Source: Hermatobates lingyangjiaoensis
Taxonomy: Eukaryota > Arthropoda > Insecta > Hemiptera > Hermatobatidae
DNA length: 64,000 nt
Direction of reading: 5' to 3'
Assembly (NCBI GenBank): GCA_026182355.1
Contig: JAPFBL010000084.1
Coordinates: forward strand, 10,834,001 to 10,898,000
Position numbers and translations under genes: made by a program. How positions within the stretch are numbered: position 1 is the stretch's first letter; the number at the start of each line of letters is the position of its first letter. The notes beneath the pieces are model-generated. The model made no database searches, had not been told where the DNA came from, and was given only the letters and a program-made list of their open reading frames with translations. Of this stretch, positions 33,856 to 46,645 are shown one piece after another.

Positions 33856-36297
33856 CACAGTGTCACAGGGTGTGTGATAAAGGTCACAGTATTTAACGGA
33901 TTAATATGGAATTTAACAACTGATGAGTTCTTGGTAAGAAGATCAGTATAATTGTTTTGGCGATACCGAAAAGTATTTATAAGTACTCTATGGTACCTTA
34001 TGTAAACACAAAAACTATTTTCTCTGTTCAACTGCCAATGTATAGATTAAATTTTGAATTTCCTTAATTAAATGTAATGCTCACACGAATAACTTACACA
34101 AGTATTTTTTTGAATAGAACTATTAAAGTTGTTGGCCAACACCAGACTTCATCTTAATATCGTTGGATGCCGAGCTCTCCTGAACACGAGAACACTTAGC
34201 ATACTTCTTTTAGGCATCTGACTAACCTAGGAAAGATTGCAAGATAAAGACTATTCGTTCATGCTGTAAGAGAAGTAAGAAATATTTTGTAGTTGGTTGT
34301 GCAATAGTGATGTAAGTAGGGATTCAGGTAGTCACTCGTGCACTGTAATAAGTCGGATGTTAGCCACTGCGTTATCTCTCGGGAGGTGCTCGTGGTATCG
34401 ACATTGTGGGAAGGATTTTCAAAGTTTCTCTACTAAGATGTTGGTACTAAGATTTTAGTTCCTCCCTTCCCTCCCCCCCCCCCCTCACCACCATTCTGTG
34501 AGTTTGTCAGCTATTCCATTACTAGTAATGCTATGGGAAATTAATTCCACAGTCTGGGCTGTTATTAGTAGACAGGACATGAATTACAGATTTCAGATCT
34601 GTATAGATTACAGAAAAGTAAACTCTATGCTTGTCAAGTAAATTTTAATCTTCTTCAGATATTTAAGATCTTGCATAATCACAGTGAGTTTCCATAACTG
34701 TTATCAATACTGTTAGAATTAATAGTCGTAAAATGTTAGAAAAATCTACTGTGGAAGCCAGCACCTTTTCTATTTGTTATGTGGATCCAACAGTGCTGTA
34801 ATCTGTAACTCGATCAATGTTGTAGATAGGATGTAACGGTACCAAATAATTGACATCTAAATTACATATCCATCTATGTTCTTCAGCGTGTTCAATTGGA
34901 AAGTATCTGAATGTCTAAAAGGTACTAATCTAAATCTAAATCTAAATCTAATCTAAAAGGTTGGATAATTTTTTTCTTTTGACGCTTATGGCTACTGCCC
35001 CTCTGAAGCATCACTGCAGTGTTGGTGTTGATTTGAAAACAACAGCAGTGATTTGCTCTGCTTTATTCTGAGCTATGTTCAATTTTAAAGCCCATGAATT
35101 GTGTCATGTTCTCCATAGTTAGTCTGAGATAGTATTCTTACGATGTATACAAATGTCTGTGGTGAAGTATCAAATTCTTAACATGAACAAAATATCTTTA
35201 AGTTGAATAACTATTGAAAATTTGATTATATAAATTCATTCAAGGTTTAAAATACTTTAATTTAGTTAAACTTAATATGGGCTTCAAACATGATATGTCG
35301 ATTGTTTACCGACTGACAGCCTGACTAGCATTTGATATGTCTTTTCATTTTAGCACTCTTCTTGTCGAAGCGATTACCTTAGGACAAAAGATTTACCCTT
35401 TCATTATAATTTGTATGGTCATTGTTTGTATTTTATAGGTTACTGATAGAAAAATAGAGTTCTTTTTAAAAAAATCCACTCTAGCCTTTAGTTAAAATTT
35501 GATTGTTCTAAGTTTCGGTTTAGAGACTTTCTCACTGTAAATCATTGGCCTTTTCCATAAAGCGATATTATTCAGTCCTTAATTTAGATTTATGAATATT
35601 TCAAATACTTTTGTTTTATTGGATTTTTATTTAGTTATACTGTTGCTAGAACTAATTTAAAGAATGGTAATCTTAAAACAATTATGTATATTGGGAATAT
35701 GAAAATTTCTATGTTTTTGAGGTCTCAATTATTAGTAAATTGGCTATTTAGAATTTAAATCTAACACATGTATAAAATTTAAACAACGTTGGATTATTGA
35801 GGTAAATCGAGATCTGTAAACAATTGTCAAGAATGATCTGTACATCTGACTTACTATGTATAATGAAAAGTAAACTTATCTTAAACTTAAACACCATTGT
35901 AAGGGAAATAGAACTGAACAGACTAAATGATATACTATCCACTATTGGCTAGTACTATACATTATGGAAAAATAAAAACAACTTACAAAACAAAGCGAAG
36001 ACATTTGATTGAGCCAGAAGTGTACAGCCAGAAGTGCTGTACACCAATCCAAACAAGAAAATCCTGACGCACAAATCCAGACTTGTTTTTCAGAGACAGA
36101 CGTTTGATTCATCAAATTTGTATAATGATTGATAAAAAAAAAGTTTTATAAATGCAAAAAAAAAAAATTCGCCCAAAATTTAGTTACAAAAAAAAAATTC
36201 TAAGAAATTATTAGACAGACCGTCGGTAAAAGGATGGCAAAGCCCTAGCTTTGAACACCATCTGCTCCTTTGCAAGGCTTTCCCTGTATTCTATCTG
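33856..36297. other. No supported gene; possible SINE relic at 34.3 kb
   Basis: On the minus strand near 34300-34385 'taacgcagtggctaac' and, further on, 'acctgaatcccta' resemble a decayed tRNA head (A and B boxes), but the spacing and bases are poor. A 12-base C run lies at 34473-34484. 34927-34955 holds a few TCTAAA-type repeats. Confidence 0.35.
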
Positions 36298-36429
36298 ACG
36301 TCACACACACACAGACATCATCGAAAAAACTTCATAAAAAGACTTCTGGGACCTCAAAACATGTAATTCCGTCAAAATCTCGAGATCGAATTTTTTCACG
36401 ATCACTATACTTTACTTATAGTAAAGTAA
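36298..36429 (-). repeat. TTAC element, 5' fragment only
   Basis: Reverse complement begins TTACTTTACTATAAGTAAAG and follows the first about 130 bases of copies A-D closely to the GT microsatellite, then stops. Highly similar to the full copies, so it is recent relative to the relics at 2.3 and 20.4 kb. Confidence 0.85.
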
Positions 36430-36742
36430 TAATAATTATGATTAAATTTATTGTTTTTTTGTTTAAAATTCTGGTGTGTTTTTTGTCTGAATAGTATCTC
36501 TACTAAATTTCAAGAGAACGAATCTTTGTTAAAATTAAACTATCAAATAAAAAGTATTATAGTTCTTAGTAATAGATAAGAGGTTACTTATGGCGTGAAG
36601 GTTAATTTACAGTTCTTAATTTCACTAAGGGAATTAAGTAATTATGAATGAAACATTTTCAGTTCTAACTGATAAAAATAACAATAAAACGGACAACACC
36701 TACATCGCTAACAGGTGAATTCAAATTTAAACAAATGATAAA

Positions 36743-36876
36743 CTCATTGTAGGGTGAAAAGTTAATGAAATGGTCTCCACATAAAAAAATTTAATGGTAT
36801 AAACAACGCGTTGTTTATACCATTAAATTTAGATTTATGTGGAGACCATTTCATTAACTTTTTACCCTACAATGAG
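36743..36876. repeat. 134-bp near-perfect palindrome
   Basis: Left half 'ctcattgtagggtgaaaagt' onward is the reverse complement of the right half ending 'accctacaatgag', with the axis in AACGCGTT (36805-36812). There is essentially no spacer. The right side continues 'taaataccacataa', also seen after the repeats at 31.1 and 31.9 kb, suggesting a PLE-type end copied back on itself. Confidence 0.9.
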
Positions 36877-37091
36877 TAAATACCACATAATAAGTGATTG
36901 CACTACGTTAGAAATGACAAGCTGACAAATGACAACGAAATTTTACATTGTTACCGTTTTTTGAGATTTTGGGACCTTAAGTGATGCATAGAGAAATATG
37001 TTTAGAATATAAGTTGTATAGAATTAAATTTATAACCATCTTTGATTGCAAAGTATTTTGTTACAAAATATCAATATTTTACTATCAATTT

Positions 37092-38496
37092 TTACTTTAC
37101 TACAAGTAAAGTATAGTGATCGTGAAAAAATTCGATCTCGAGATTTTGACGGAATTACATGTTTTGAGGTCCCAGAAGTCGTTTTATGATATTTTTTCGA
37201 TGTTTTCTGTGTGTGTGTGCGTGGGTGGGTGGGTGGGTTGTTGTGTTAGCATTGCTTGTTACCACGCTACGGTCCAGAATCTTTGATGGATCAAGTTGAA
37301 ATTTTACACAAAACTGTGCCTTATAGGGTAGAAGATCCCTATTGTTTGGGAAGAATTATGATATATTTAGAATTTTAAAACAACAGAAAATATTTTTTTT
37401 TTCAATAAAATGTAAATTTAAATGTAAATGTAAATTTTGATTTATAATTCAATCTCAAAGATTGTGAGAGCAATACAAGCCATACCGTTTGACGGATCAA
37501 AATGAAACTACGCTTAAAAATAGAACATTATGTGGAAAATGATTTGAGATAATGTTTTTAAAAATTATACTCACCAAAGGGGCGTTAAAGTACGATTTTT
37601 GTTTTCAGGAAATGTTTTATGACGCTAAACGGCTCATTAAAAAATCATGAAAATTTGACCAAAAATGGAACAAACAATTAGCAATTCATAAAAAAAATTC
37701 ATGAAGTTTCAATTACAGGAAATAGCAATAAAGCTATAAAAACTGTTTGTTTATCCGTCGAATTTTTGATATTTTTTTACAATGTTTACATTGACTCAGA
37801 AATTTTTTGAGCAAAACCACTGAGATAAAATTAGACTATTCTCACTCAGAGAAAATGGTATATATGATTTTCGACAAAGGGGAAGGAAAATGATTTTAAT
37901 AAATACTGAGAAGCCATAAAATTACCAGTATAATAATTCTATAAAACACCAAAAATGTAAAACATAATTCAAAATGGAAATCTTTCGTTTGAAGATTAAT
38001 AAATGTAATTATTGTATGTCCTTAATTATAAATTATCTTAAAAAGACATTTTTTCTTGGATGTTATTGATGTTTTTCAGAGAAAATAAGAGTATTTTTCT
38101 GATTTAAATTTAAAAATTTGACTTAAATTTTCAATGTAACAGGAGGTCAAGTAAACGATATAAGAAATCCACCAACTATTTGAACATACGCCATGTTCTC
38201 TTGTAGAAGATTATTTCGTATCAAGAAATTTTCATTCTGGCTTTTCAAAATGTTATTACTGATGTAGTTATACAAATGAGATTATTTGCATCAGCTGTGG
38301 GATGTACAAAAATAAGCTTATATATTGATAAGTCGATCAATCACTATCTGTACTACCTCATAAATGAACGACAAGCATCTCCCATTTAAATGTTTACATT
38401 ATGCTTAAATGAGACGTTATATATTATATACCCAAGAACATTGATATTAAGTTTACTTATAGTAAAGTTGAGTGTAGGCCACTCCAGATTTTTTTA
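37092..38496 (+). mobile_element. TTAC element copy C, about 1.4 kb
   Basis: Same start (TTACTTTACTACAAGTAAAG) and same end (gtaggccactccagattttt) as copies A and B. Shorter mainly because a block after 'ggaagaattatg' is missing (around 37358) and several internal AT-rich parts are trimmed. Non-coding. Confidence 0.85.
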
Positions 38497-39588
38497 TACT
38501 AAACTTGAGGAAATTATTTAAGAAAATGGGAACTCTCTCATTCAAATGGGATGACATTTGGCCTCCCTACAGTGCCTTATAATACACAAAGAGACACTTG
38601 ATTTTTGTATTTCTTTATAGATTTGACAAAACAGGTCTTTTATAAAGCCTGGTTGTCAGGACAAGCATTTTCAAAAAACGGAATGAGACATATAGTTTAG
38701 CCAATAATGATGTATCAGGTTTTAAATAATTATTGGTAAAGATGTGAGATGTTAGTTGTCTGAGTTAATAGATTTGATTGAAAGTAGTACATTTTTAATT
38801 ATCATAATTTACCTTCGTGTTTACTAAAATTGAATTATTTTGCAATGATTCGTTCGAATAAATCGGACATCTTTTGTTGAAAAATGTATTGTGACATGAG
38901 AAAAGTTGCGAGTGTCACTCACGTTGAAACCTTTATCATGACGAAGCCTAATTGAATCAGGCTGTTTGCGAAGGGTTGAACAATAGTAGGCGTTCCTTGC
39001 TCCTTTTACTCTTTGAGGCTAAGTGTTAATTCGACCAAACTCAAGTCAAAATCCCTTCTCTGTCCCCAACGGAAATGGATGGCAAAAAAGGAACAACTGC
39101 GAATACAGCTGGCAGTAACAATGCGCACGCGTCGACCAAGTCTGTAATATGCAATTAGGGGCGGGGGTGTGCACAAAGAACATCCGCCTTCTTGTTTACT
39201 TCGAGCCACATGTCTCATCCTCCCTCATACATACATAAACTTCTTTTCTCTAGTCCATCGCTAACTTCTGTTTATTCACCAACTAGTAACTTTCTTTTTT
39301 CCTTTTAACTAATTCAGAAGAATATTTGATATCTGAAAGGTAAACCTCCAATTTTCTCAGAAATATGTATGATAAATGAGCATGAAAAGAAGACTAAAAA
39401 TATAACCCAACATGGAAAATATTGAATTCCTGACAGAGAACTATTATAAACTGTACTATGATGTTTTCGGTATTGTAGTTAATGAAAATTCATTTGATAT
39501 ATAACATGAAAAGATATCGACCATGTAATAGTATAGAAAATAAAAAACACCATTCCTGTGTCAGTATCTTGGTTCACAACAAACTTTC
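38497..39588. other. No supported gene
   Basis: A GC-richer segment at 38900-39230 has no recognisable coding frame. Nothing else noted. Confidence 0.4.
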
Positions 39589-39680
39589 AAACAGGATATC
39601 TCGGTTTTGTTTAAAACCTTTCCACAGAGAGAAGTATGACATTTTGAAAAACAAAAACTTGTGCTTATTACAATACGAGA
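39589..39680 (-). repeat. PLE-end relic (GAAACGTTGG family)
   Basis: 'atctcggttttgtttaaaac', 'ctttccacagagagaagtat' match 16165-16215 and more distantly 58285-58310 in the same order. The GAAACGTTGG part is damaged here. Confidence 0.5.
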
Positions 39681-39717
39681 TTTTATTAAAAATGTAATGT
39701 GAATGTACACATACTAC

Positions 39718-40030
39718 TTAACTATAAGTATAGTGATCGTGAACAAATTCGATTTTTGAAATTTTTACGGAATGAAATGGTTTGAGATTTCCAAAGTCAT
39801 TTAATGACATTTTTCCTTACATGTTTTTGACATTTTTCAGAGAAAATAGGAATATTTTGAAGTCTTAAAGATAAAGCTTTGGCTAAAGTTTTCAGTGTAG
39901 AAGGAGGTCAGAAAAACGTTATTAAATGTAACAGATCCACTGGCGAGGTATGTTATGGATGGCCATTTATGAGATCCACTGACTATAGGAACAAAAGTCA
40001 TGTTCTCCTGTAAGGGATTATTTCGTATCT
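39718..40030 (+). repeat. TTAC element, internally deleted old copy
   Basis: The first about 90 bases match the element start ('tatagtgatcgtgaacaaat'), then the sequence jumps to the late part ('tttttcagagaaaatagg', 'tgtagaaggaggtcag', 'catgttctcctgtaaggg'), skipping more than 1 kb. Divergence is higher than among copies A-D. Confidence 0.75.
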
Positions 40031-43000
40031 CTTGTCATAACCCTTTTGCTGGAAATTTCTTTTTTCCAGATATTATTGGAATGAACTCCCACAACTAATA
40101 AAAGTAGAGAATGTGGAACAGGATTTAAACTTCCTAAATTAAACTTTATAATGAGAAAAAACTACAAAATATTCTAATTCAAACGACTCCAGAATAATCA
40201 AAATAAAGGTGAATATTGATCATGGAAGACACAAACTTTTAATGGGACATTTTTCAAGTATGACTCACTTCTTCAAATTTCTGCTTACCTTTCATGTGAT
40301 TAAGTACTTTTATTTTTAACTTATTGAGTAGCTTGCTCACAATTTGAGCTTGATTTAACTTAAAGTTGCAATAATGCAAGAAAATTCCTTGTTATCAACA
40401 TTTTTATTGCTTTTTTTTTTAAATCTGAAACGTTTCAAGAAAGAGTGCAATATAGAGTGAGAAAAATGATTTAGTTGATAGTTTGTCGTGAGGTAGGACT
40501 ATTAGAAGGCTGGCGTGGTGAAAGGTTAGAGTAGCCATTACGTAGGCGTGGCCTCATCTGATAAGCTACAGTAATTCGGTTAAAAAATAACAGTTGGACA
40601 TGGCTGCCACTGGCCCCCGGCAACCTGCCATCATGAACTTCATCTTGGTCATGGTTAGAGTATTCATGGAAAGTTTGAGGGCTGAACATGAAATTGTTCT
40701 TTGTTGGTGACTTTCCATATTTCCCACTCTCGAGTTTCAAGTTCAGATTGTTTAAAGTTCAGTTACTGTTAAGCATACACAAGGCAGTGTTGATAGAGCT
40801 AAATGTCACACTCTGATAGGATAATACAAAATTGAATTATACAAAATACCATGGATTAAGAATCACCCATCATAACGGGCTTTCATGAATTAGTTATGTC
40901 GCCGATATCAAGTTTGCAAGATGGATTCGAGTATTTGAAAATATAGGACCAGCGCAAGAGTAGATAGGAAATCTTGGACAATTCCCATTTTAGATTGGAA
41001 GAAATTCCCTCTGGTTTTTAACACAAACATTTGTTAAAAACATACATATTCTGTTGTGTTAAAAACATACAAAACTTTTGAGAAGGTTAAAAAAGAACTG
41101 TTGCAGTTTCATATATACAAAGAAATTGAAACTTAGGATATCATTTTGACTCAAAGAAATGTTCAAGTAAACGATTAATATTTACTACTGACATGTTTGA
41201 TTCGCCAAAGTGCTAATTATAACCCAAAAGTGCACTCAAATGTTGCTACATTCACTCTAAACATGAATCCATTTAACAATAATGTGATTGAATACTTCAG
41301 GGAGCAAAGAAAAACAGACATAACTGGATAAGTTCTTATTTGTAGCGTGTTTTGACAAGCATCGACAAAATGGACTCCATAATCAGAATAGGAATGATTT
41401 AATGATTTGATTTATAGTGACTCTTTATTTAGTACTGCATAAATAAATTTACAGCTATTTTTAACTGAGTTTTAAGGAAGAGATTTATTTAATGGTAGTT
41501 TTTTTACGATAAATATTATTTCTATATCTGTCGGATCCTCAGGAATGAAACATTGACGAATTAGATTTCAATAAGTCTTTCATGAAGTCGTGGTTTGACC
41601 TCTTTAGGTCTTGATTGTTTCAAATGCATTAATTATTGAAGAAACCAGTAATACCTGCAGTTGTTGGAATGGTTATAAACTAACAAATAAAGAAGAAAAA
41701 GCATAACCTCACGGCATGGAAATATAAGTTTATGTTGTTAAATGAAAAAGTTTTAATGATTTTCTACCTTTCAAAAAACATTTTTTCAGCGTAGTTTTGT
41801 AGTTTGTTTATGCCAATTTCTAGCATTTTTCTAGATATTGGAAGAATTATAAATCGTAAACCATTTTTCTTTTATTACTTTGTATTTTGAGTCAATAATG
41901 AGGATTTTATCGCTGAAATTAATATTTCATTTTTTTATTCATAGATTCAAAGTTGAATTGAACCACCACATTGGTGGTTTTGTTCTTATACTTGAAAAGT
42001 TGGAGGGACAACAGTATGTGTAGGAACAAAAATGTTACAGTTCTAGAAAATGTTCTAATACGTTACACTATTGAGGTAGGTTACAAAGTATTGTTTGTTG
42101 GAACTATTATTGAGGAAAAGGAACGAAGGCTACCAAAAGGCACAGGAGAAAGTAATGACCACTTGATACCTATCGAGCCTAGTCTGGGCCAATGTGACCA
42201 CCTTTAACCCTTTAATGTTTACATAATCCAGGATTATTTCTTATAGGAGCTAATCATTTTTTCTTACCAAAACCTATTTTCCGTAGTCCTTAATTCTAAT
42301 GATTATTCACAGTAAGTAGGTTATTCTACATTTACTGAAAATTTAACTCAGTGTTATTTACTCATATTAAGAAAAAAAGAAAAAAAATACCATTTAAAAT
42401 AATTTGTTATCCCATTATTTACTGCGATGAAACGCCATAAATATCTGAATGTTGGTCAAGCTTATTGTTTTAACCTCTTAAGACGGTTGATTTAAAAAAA
42501 AAATACAGGCTTTGTTTCAAAATGTTATTCTTATGACACAACAGCCGACATGGGTCATGCCACCTGGACAATTTCTTCAGTCTGATATCATGTCCACTCC
42601 TGTTCACGCGCAAATCACTTTCTTTCACACCATTCAACCGTCTCATTAGCGTTCTTCCTATTATTCTCGCATTTCTAGGGTGCTCATCATGCAGCGTTTA
42701 CGTTATTCGATAACCTTTCTATCTGACCAGATACACTCACTCACTCTTCAGGTATCCTTTTTTGTTATTATGAACCAGATATTAAAATACAAATAAATGT
42801 TTTAGATTCTGTTTCAAACTTATTTTTTGTTCTAAAATTTGTTTATGTTGTATTTCAAAACTTTATGTCCACTCTTTGTTGGATCATATGTTAACCTATT
42901 TTTTTCTGAAGTTGTTGATGCAGATTGAAAAGCTTGAATTGATGTTGTTTTAACTTTTAATAAGTAAATTTCAGGATTTTATCAAATCAATAAGCTAGGA

Positions 43001-44126
43001 ACATTAAGTTTACAGCTTGAAAATTATTTAAAATGAAGGTGAGTGCTAGAGAGTTATCAACAGTATTTCACGTTTTTTTTTTTTCCTTTAAGAAGACTGG
43101 ATATGAAATACTTGCGAGGAAAATTTATTGGATGAGTGGAGAATATTAGGACGGTAATGTAAGAATTGAGGACTTTATGTTGTGTAAATAGGGAGGTAAG
43201 CAGTTTGCTATTAGCGTGTGGTTGGGGGTGGTAGAGATAGTATCTGAATATGGAAGGGACATAATGGACCGTGGCCTGCCTCAGGCTCTCGCCCTCTCTC
43301 AGCGAATTCCAACCCATTTGAATCGGTCACTTCATTATTGTTATTAGGAGACGTTGATACTGGACTCTTCCTTACCCAAGCGTTCCTCTCGAATTATCTC
43401 TCGACGTCGTTTATTCACAAACCTCCCCTCCTCCCCTTCTTGTCCTCCCCTTGCGCTCCTTTTTATTTTTATATTCAGAATAAGAGTGGGATAATCACGA
43501 AACTAGGGTTTGGAAAATTACTGAGATAATATCCAGACAGGCCTGAGGCAAGCTACCCACACTCACACATAAACATATATTAGCATTAACTCAGATAATA
43601 GTTTCCAACCACTAACCATTCAAATTCGTTTATGAGACTAATTGATTTTTAAATTTTCTCTCAGGTCTTTCAATAATTGGATATAGTTTTGCCAAGTCAG
43701 GTACTGAAGTGAATTCTGATAGGTGAAGGTGACAGGTGTTTATTTATACGATACTTGAATTACTTAGTTCTTAGTCAGTTTTACTCATGTGATCTAATTA
43801 ATGAACAATTATTAATCATGCTTTGGAACTATTTTGTATGAGTAGCACACCTTCTATATCATTTCAACAATTAGACGGCATTTATAAACAACTATGATCT
43901 ATGAGGGGGTCCAGACTTCTTCTTTGTCAAACATGGATAATTGTTCTATACCATCTTTACTTACAGTTTGTAATACAAGCACCTCTCTTCATAAAAAAAG
44001 CTACAAGAACTAACTTTATCTATAATGAACCTTGTGTTTTATTTAATCTTAGGTAATTAATAATTGAGGAATCTCCAGCCAATTAAATCCTTTTTTTAAA
44101 AGCCAATTTGTCATAAATCCCTTTAA
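40031..44126. other. No supported gene; one curious frame at 40.5-40.7 kb
   Basis: Minus frame 40471-40740 has 89 codons with even amino-acid usage ('KYGKSPTKNNFMFSPQTF', 'DEVHDGRLPGASGSHVQ') and higher GC than its surroundings, which is unusual in this AT-rich DNA. It has no ATG start, and I recognise no family. It may be part of an exon, but the borders are unclear. Elsewhere (41-44 kb) nothing is recognised. Confidence 0.3.
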
Positions 44127-45733
44127 TAAAAAAATCTGGAGTGGCCTACACCCAACATTACTATAAGTCACTTAATATCAAATTTCTTGAGTATATAACA
44201 CATAACGTCTCATTTAAGCATAACGTAAACATCTAAATGGGATATGATTATTAGTCTTTCATTCCTGAGGTAGTACAGATAGTGATTGAAGAACATATCA
44301 ATATATAAGTTTTCATTTTTGTACATCACACAGCTGATGCAAATAATTTCATTAGTATAACAACAGCAGTAATAACATTTTTGAAAAACCAAAGTGAACA
44401 TTTCTTGATACGAAATATTCTCCTACAAGAAAACATGGCTTTTGTTCAAATAGCCAGAGAATTTCTTACATCGTTTACTTGACATCCTTCTACATTGAAT
44501 ATTAAAGTAAAAGTTTCAAATATAACAGGAAAATACCCTTTTTCTCTCCATCATAAACAGCGAAGAAAAAATGTTGTTTTAAGATGATTTATAGTTAAAG
44601 ATGTACGATAATTACATTTATTAATCTCTAAACGAAAGATTTCAATTTTGAATTATCTTTTACATATTTGGTTTTTTATAGAATTATTATACTGTGAATT
44701 TTATGTCTTCTAAGTATTTAAAGAGATCATTTTCCTTCCCCTTTAGCAAATAACATATATACAAATTTTTTCTGAGTGAGTGTTATCATTTTCCTGCACA
44801 ATATTATTCCTCTTATTTCTCATATACGTCAATAAACAATTTAAACTGTTCCTTTATAAAATCAATTTTATCTCAGTGGATTCGCTCAAAAAAAGTCAAT
44901 GTAAACAATGAAAAAGAATATAAAAAATTCGACAAGTATAGCAGGTGATCTATTAGTCTAGGATAAACAAACAGTTTTTATAGCGTTATTGCTCTTTCCC
45001 ATAATTAAAACTTCATGATTTTTTTTTTATGAATTGCTAATTTTTTTTCCATTTTTGCTCAAATTTTCATTATTTTTTAATAAGCCATTTAGCGTTAAAA
45101 AAACATTTTCTGAAAACAGAAATCGTACCGTAACGCCCCATTAGCGAAAGTAATTTTGAAAAAAAATATCTCAACTCATTCTACACATAATTTTCTATTT
45201 ATAAGCATAGTTTCATTCTTGTCCGTCAAACAGTATGGCTTGTATTGCTCTCACAAGGTTTGAGATTGAATTATAAGTCAAAATTTGTACATTTTATTAA
45301 AAAAAAAAAATATTTCCTGTTGTTTTAAAATTCTGAATATATTTTTCATTTGTTCCATTTGTCACCTTAAAGATAATGTCAAAACTTCAAAACTGTAGGG
45401 TTATCAGTTTAGGAGAAATAAATGTTTTCTAAAAAACGGTTTTTGGCAAAAAAAGTGACTTTCCCATCATGCATAATTCTTCCCAAACAATAGGGATCTT
45501 CGTCTTTATGGGGTCCATTTTTGTGTAAAATATCAACATGATCAATCAAAGATTCTTGACCGTAGTGTGGTAACAAGCAATGCTAACACACTCACCCACC
45601 CACCCACACACACACACAGACATCATCGCAAAAACTTCATAAAACGACTTCTGGACCTCAAAACATGCAATTCCGTCAAAATCTCGAGATCGAATTTTTT
45701 CATGATCACTATACTTTACTTATAGTAAAGTAA
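44127..45733 (-). mobile_element. TTAC element copy D, about 1.6 kb, inverted
   Basis: Full-length copy on the minus strand: TTACTTTACTATAAGTAAAG at the right end (about 45733 downwards), GT/GGGT microsatellite seen as CACA/CCCA near 45590-45620, and 'aaatctggagtggcctacac' at the left end. Same internal order as A and B. Non-coding. Confidence 0.88.
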
Positions 45734-46645
45734 TTATCGATAAGGACTATTTTAATTAAACATGATGCAAAATAATAAATAAACCACACTTTTTTTCAGT
45801 AGAGTAGGATTAAAAAAGGAAAGGCTATAAGTGTTAGCATTAGAAAACAAAAAAAAAAAAAGGATTATTTGAAAAATATTTAGCAGAATTGACTATTACG
45901 TATTGACTTGTGGTGCTGAAGTTTTCAAGGCTTCTTGTTATATTTCTTTGATCCCAAACTGCTAAATATTCACAGCAGCTGCATATATCTCAATTTGCAT
46001 CAATAGAGCTTATTTGTCCAAAATCGAGATGAAAAAAAGACGGGTAAAGATCGCAAGTGCTTGGTTTTATTTAACATTTATAGCAATTGTTTTAAAATTT
46101 ACGTAACAGGTTTAAATTGTAATGTATGGCTACAATAGCAGGAAAATACGAGTATATTCCTTCCTGCCACTAGAGTTTCCAAATCTTTTATCTTTTAATA
46201 TAATACACTTGATTTATAGAACCAACAATGGATGGATCTGTTTGTTTTCAACAATGGAGAAAAGGAACTATGATATTCCTGTAAAGTAATTTTAAAGAAG
46301 TTCAAATATGAAAAAAACTCCACATCTTATTCAGGTGCTACAGAGATTTTATATTTATTAATTGTAATTAATACAGATAATTCAGTAAATATTTAGTAAT
46401 ATGAATAATAATATATTAAGAATATAATTAACTACTTTAACTCTGCACGTCTAGTATTAGATCACTTCACTTACTGCTTTATTCATTTAATTATTTGATT
46501 AATAATTTATTTCAGTGAGTGTTAGTAACTTTACTTTCGTCAGATTTTTGCATGATTTTATTACAGGTATTTTTTTTTAAAATAAGTAGATAGTAGGCCG
46601 TTCCTAATTTTTTTAAAATAAATTTATAAACAACACAGTTTTATG
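45734..46645. other. AT-rich DNA with a TTAC 3'-end relic
   Basis: At 46585-46612 'agtagatagtaggccgttcc' followed by 'taattttttta' resembles the last bases of the TTAC element. Nothing else. Confidence 0.4.

Noticed and set aside
34300..34390. Second SINE on the minus strand
   Set aside because: A-box-like text is present, but the B box is poor and no body or copies are seen; mentioned only as a weak relic.
34927..34960. Interstitial telomere-like repeat (TCTAAA)
   Set aside because: Only about four imperfect units and not the arthropod TTAGG or the TTAGGG motif.
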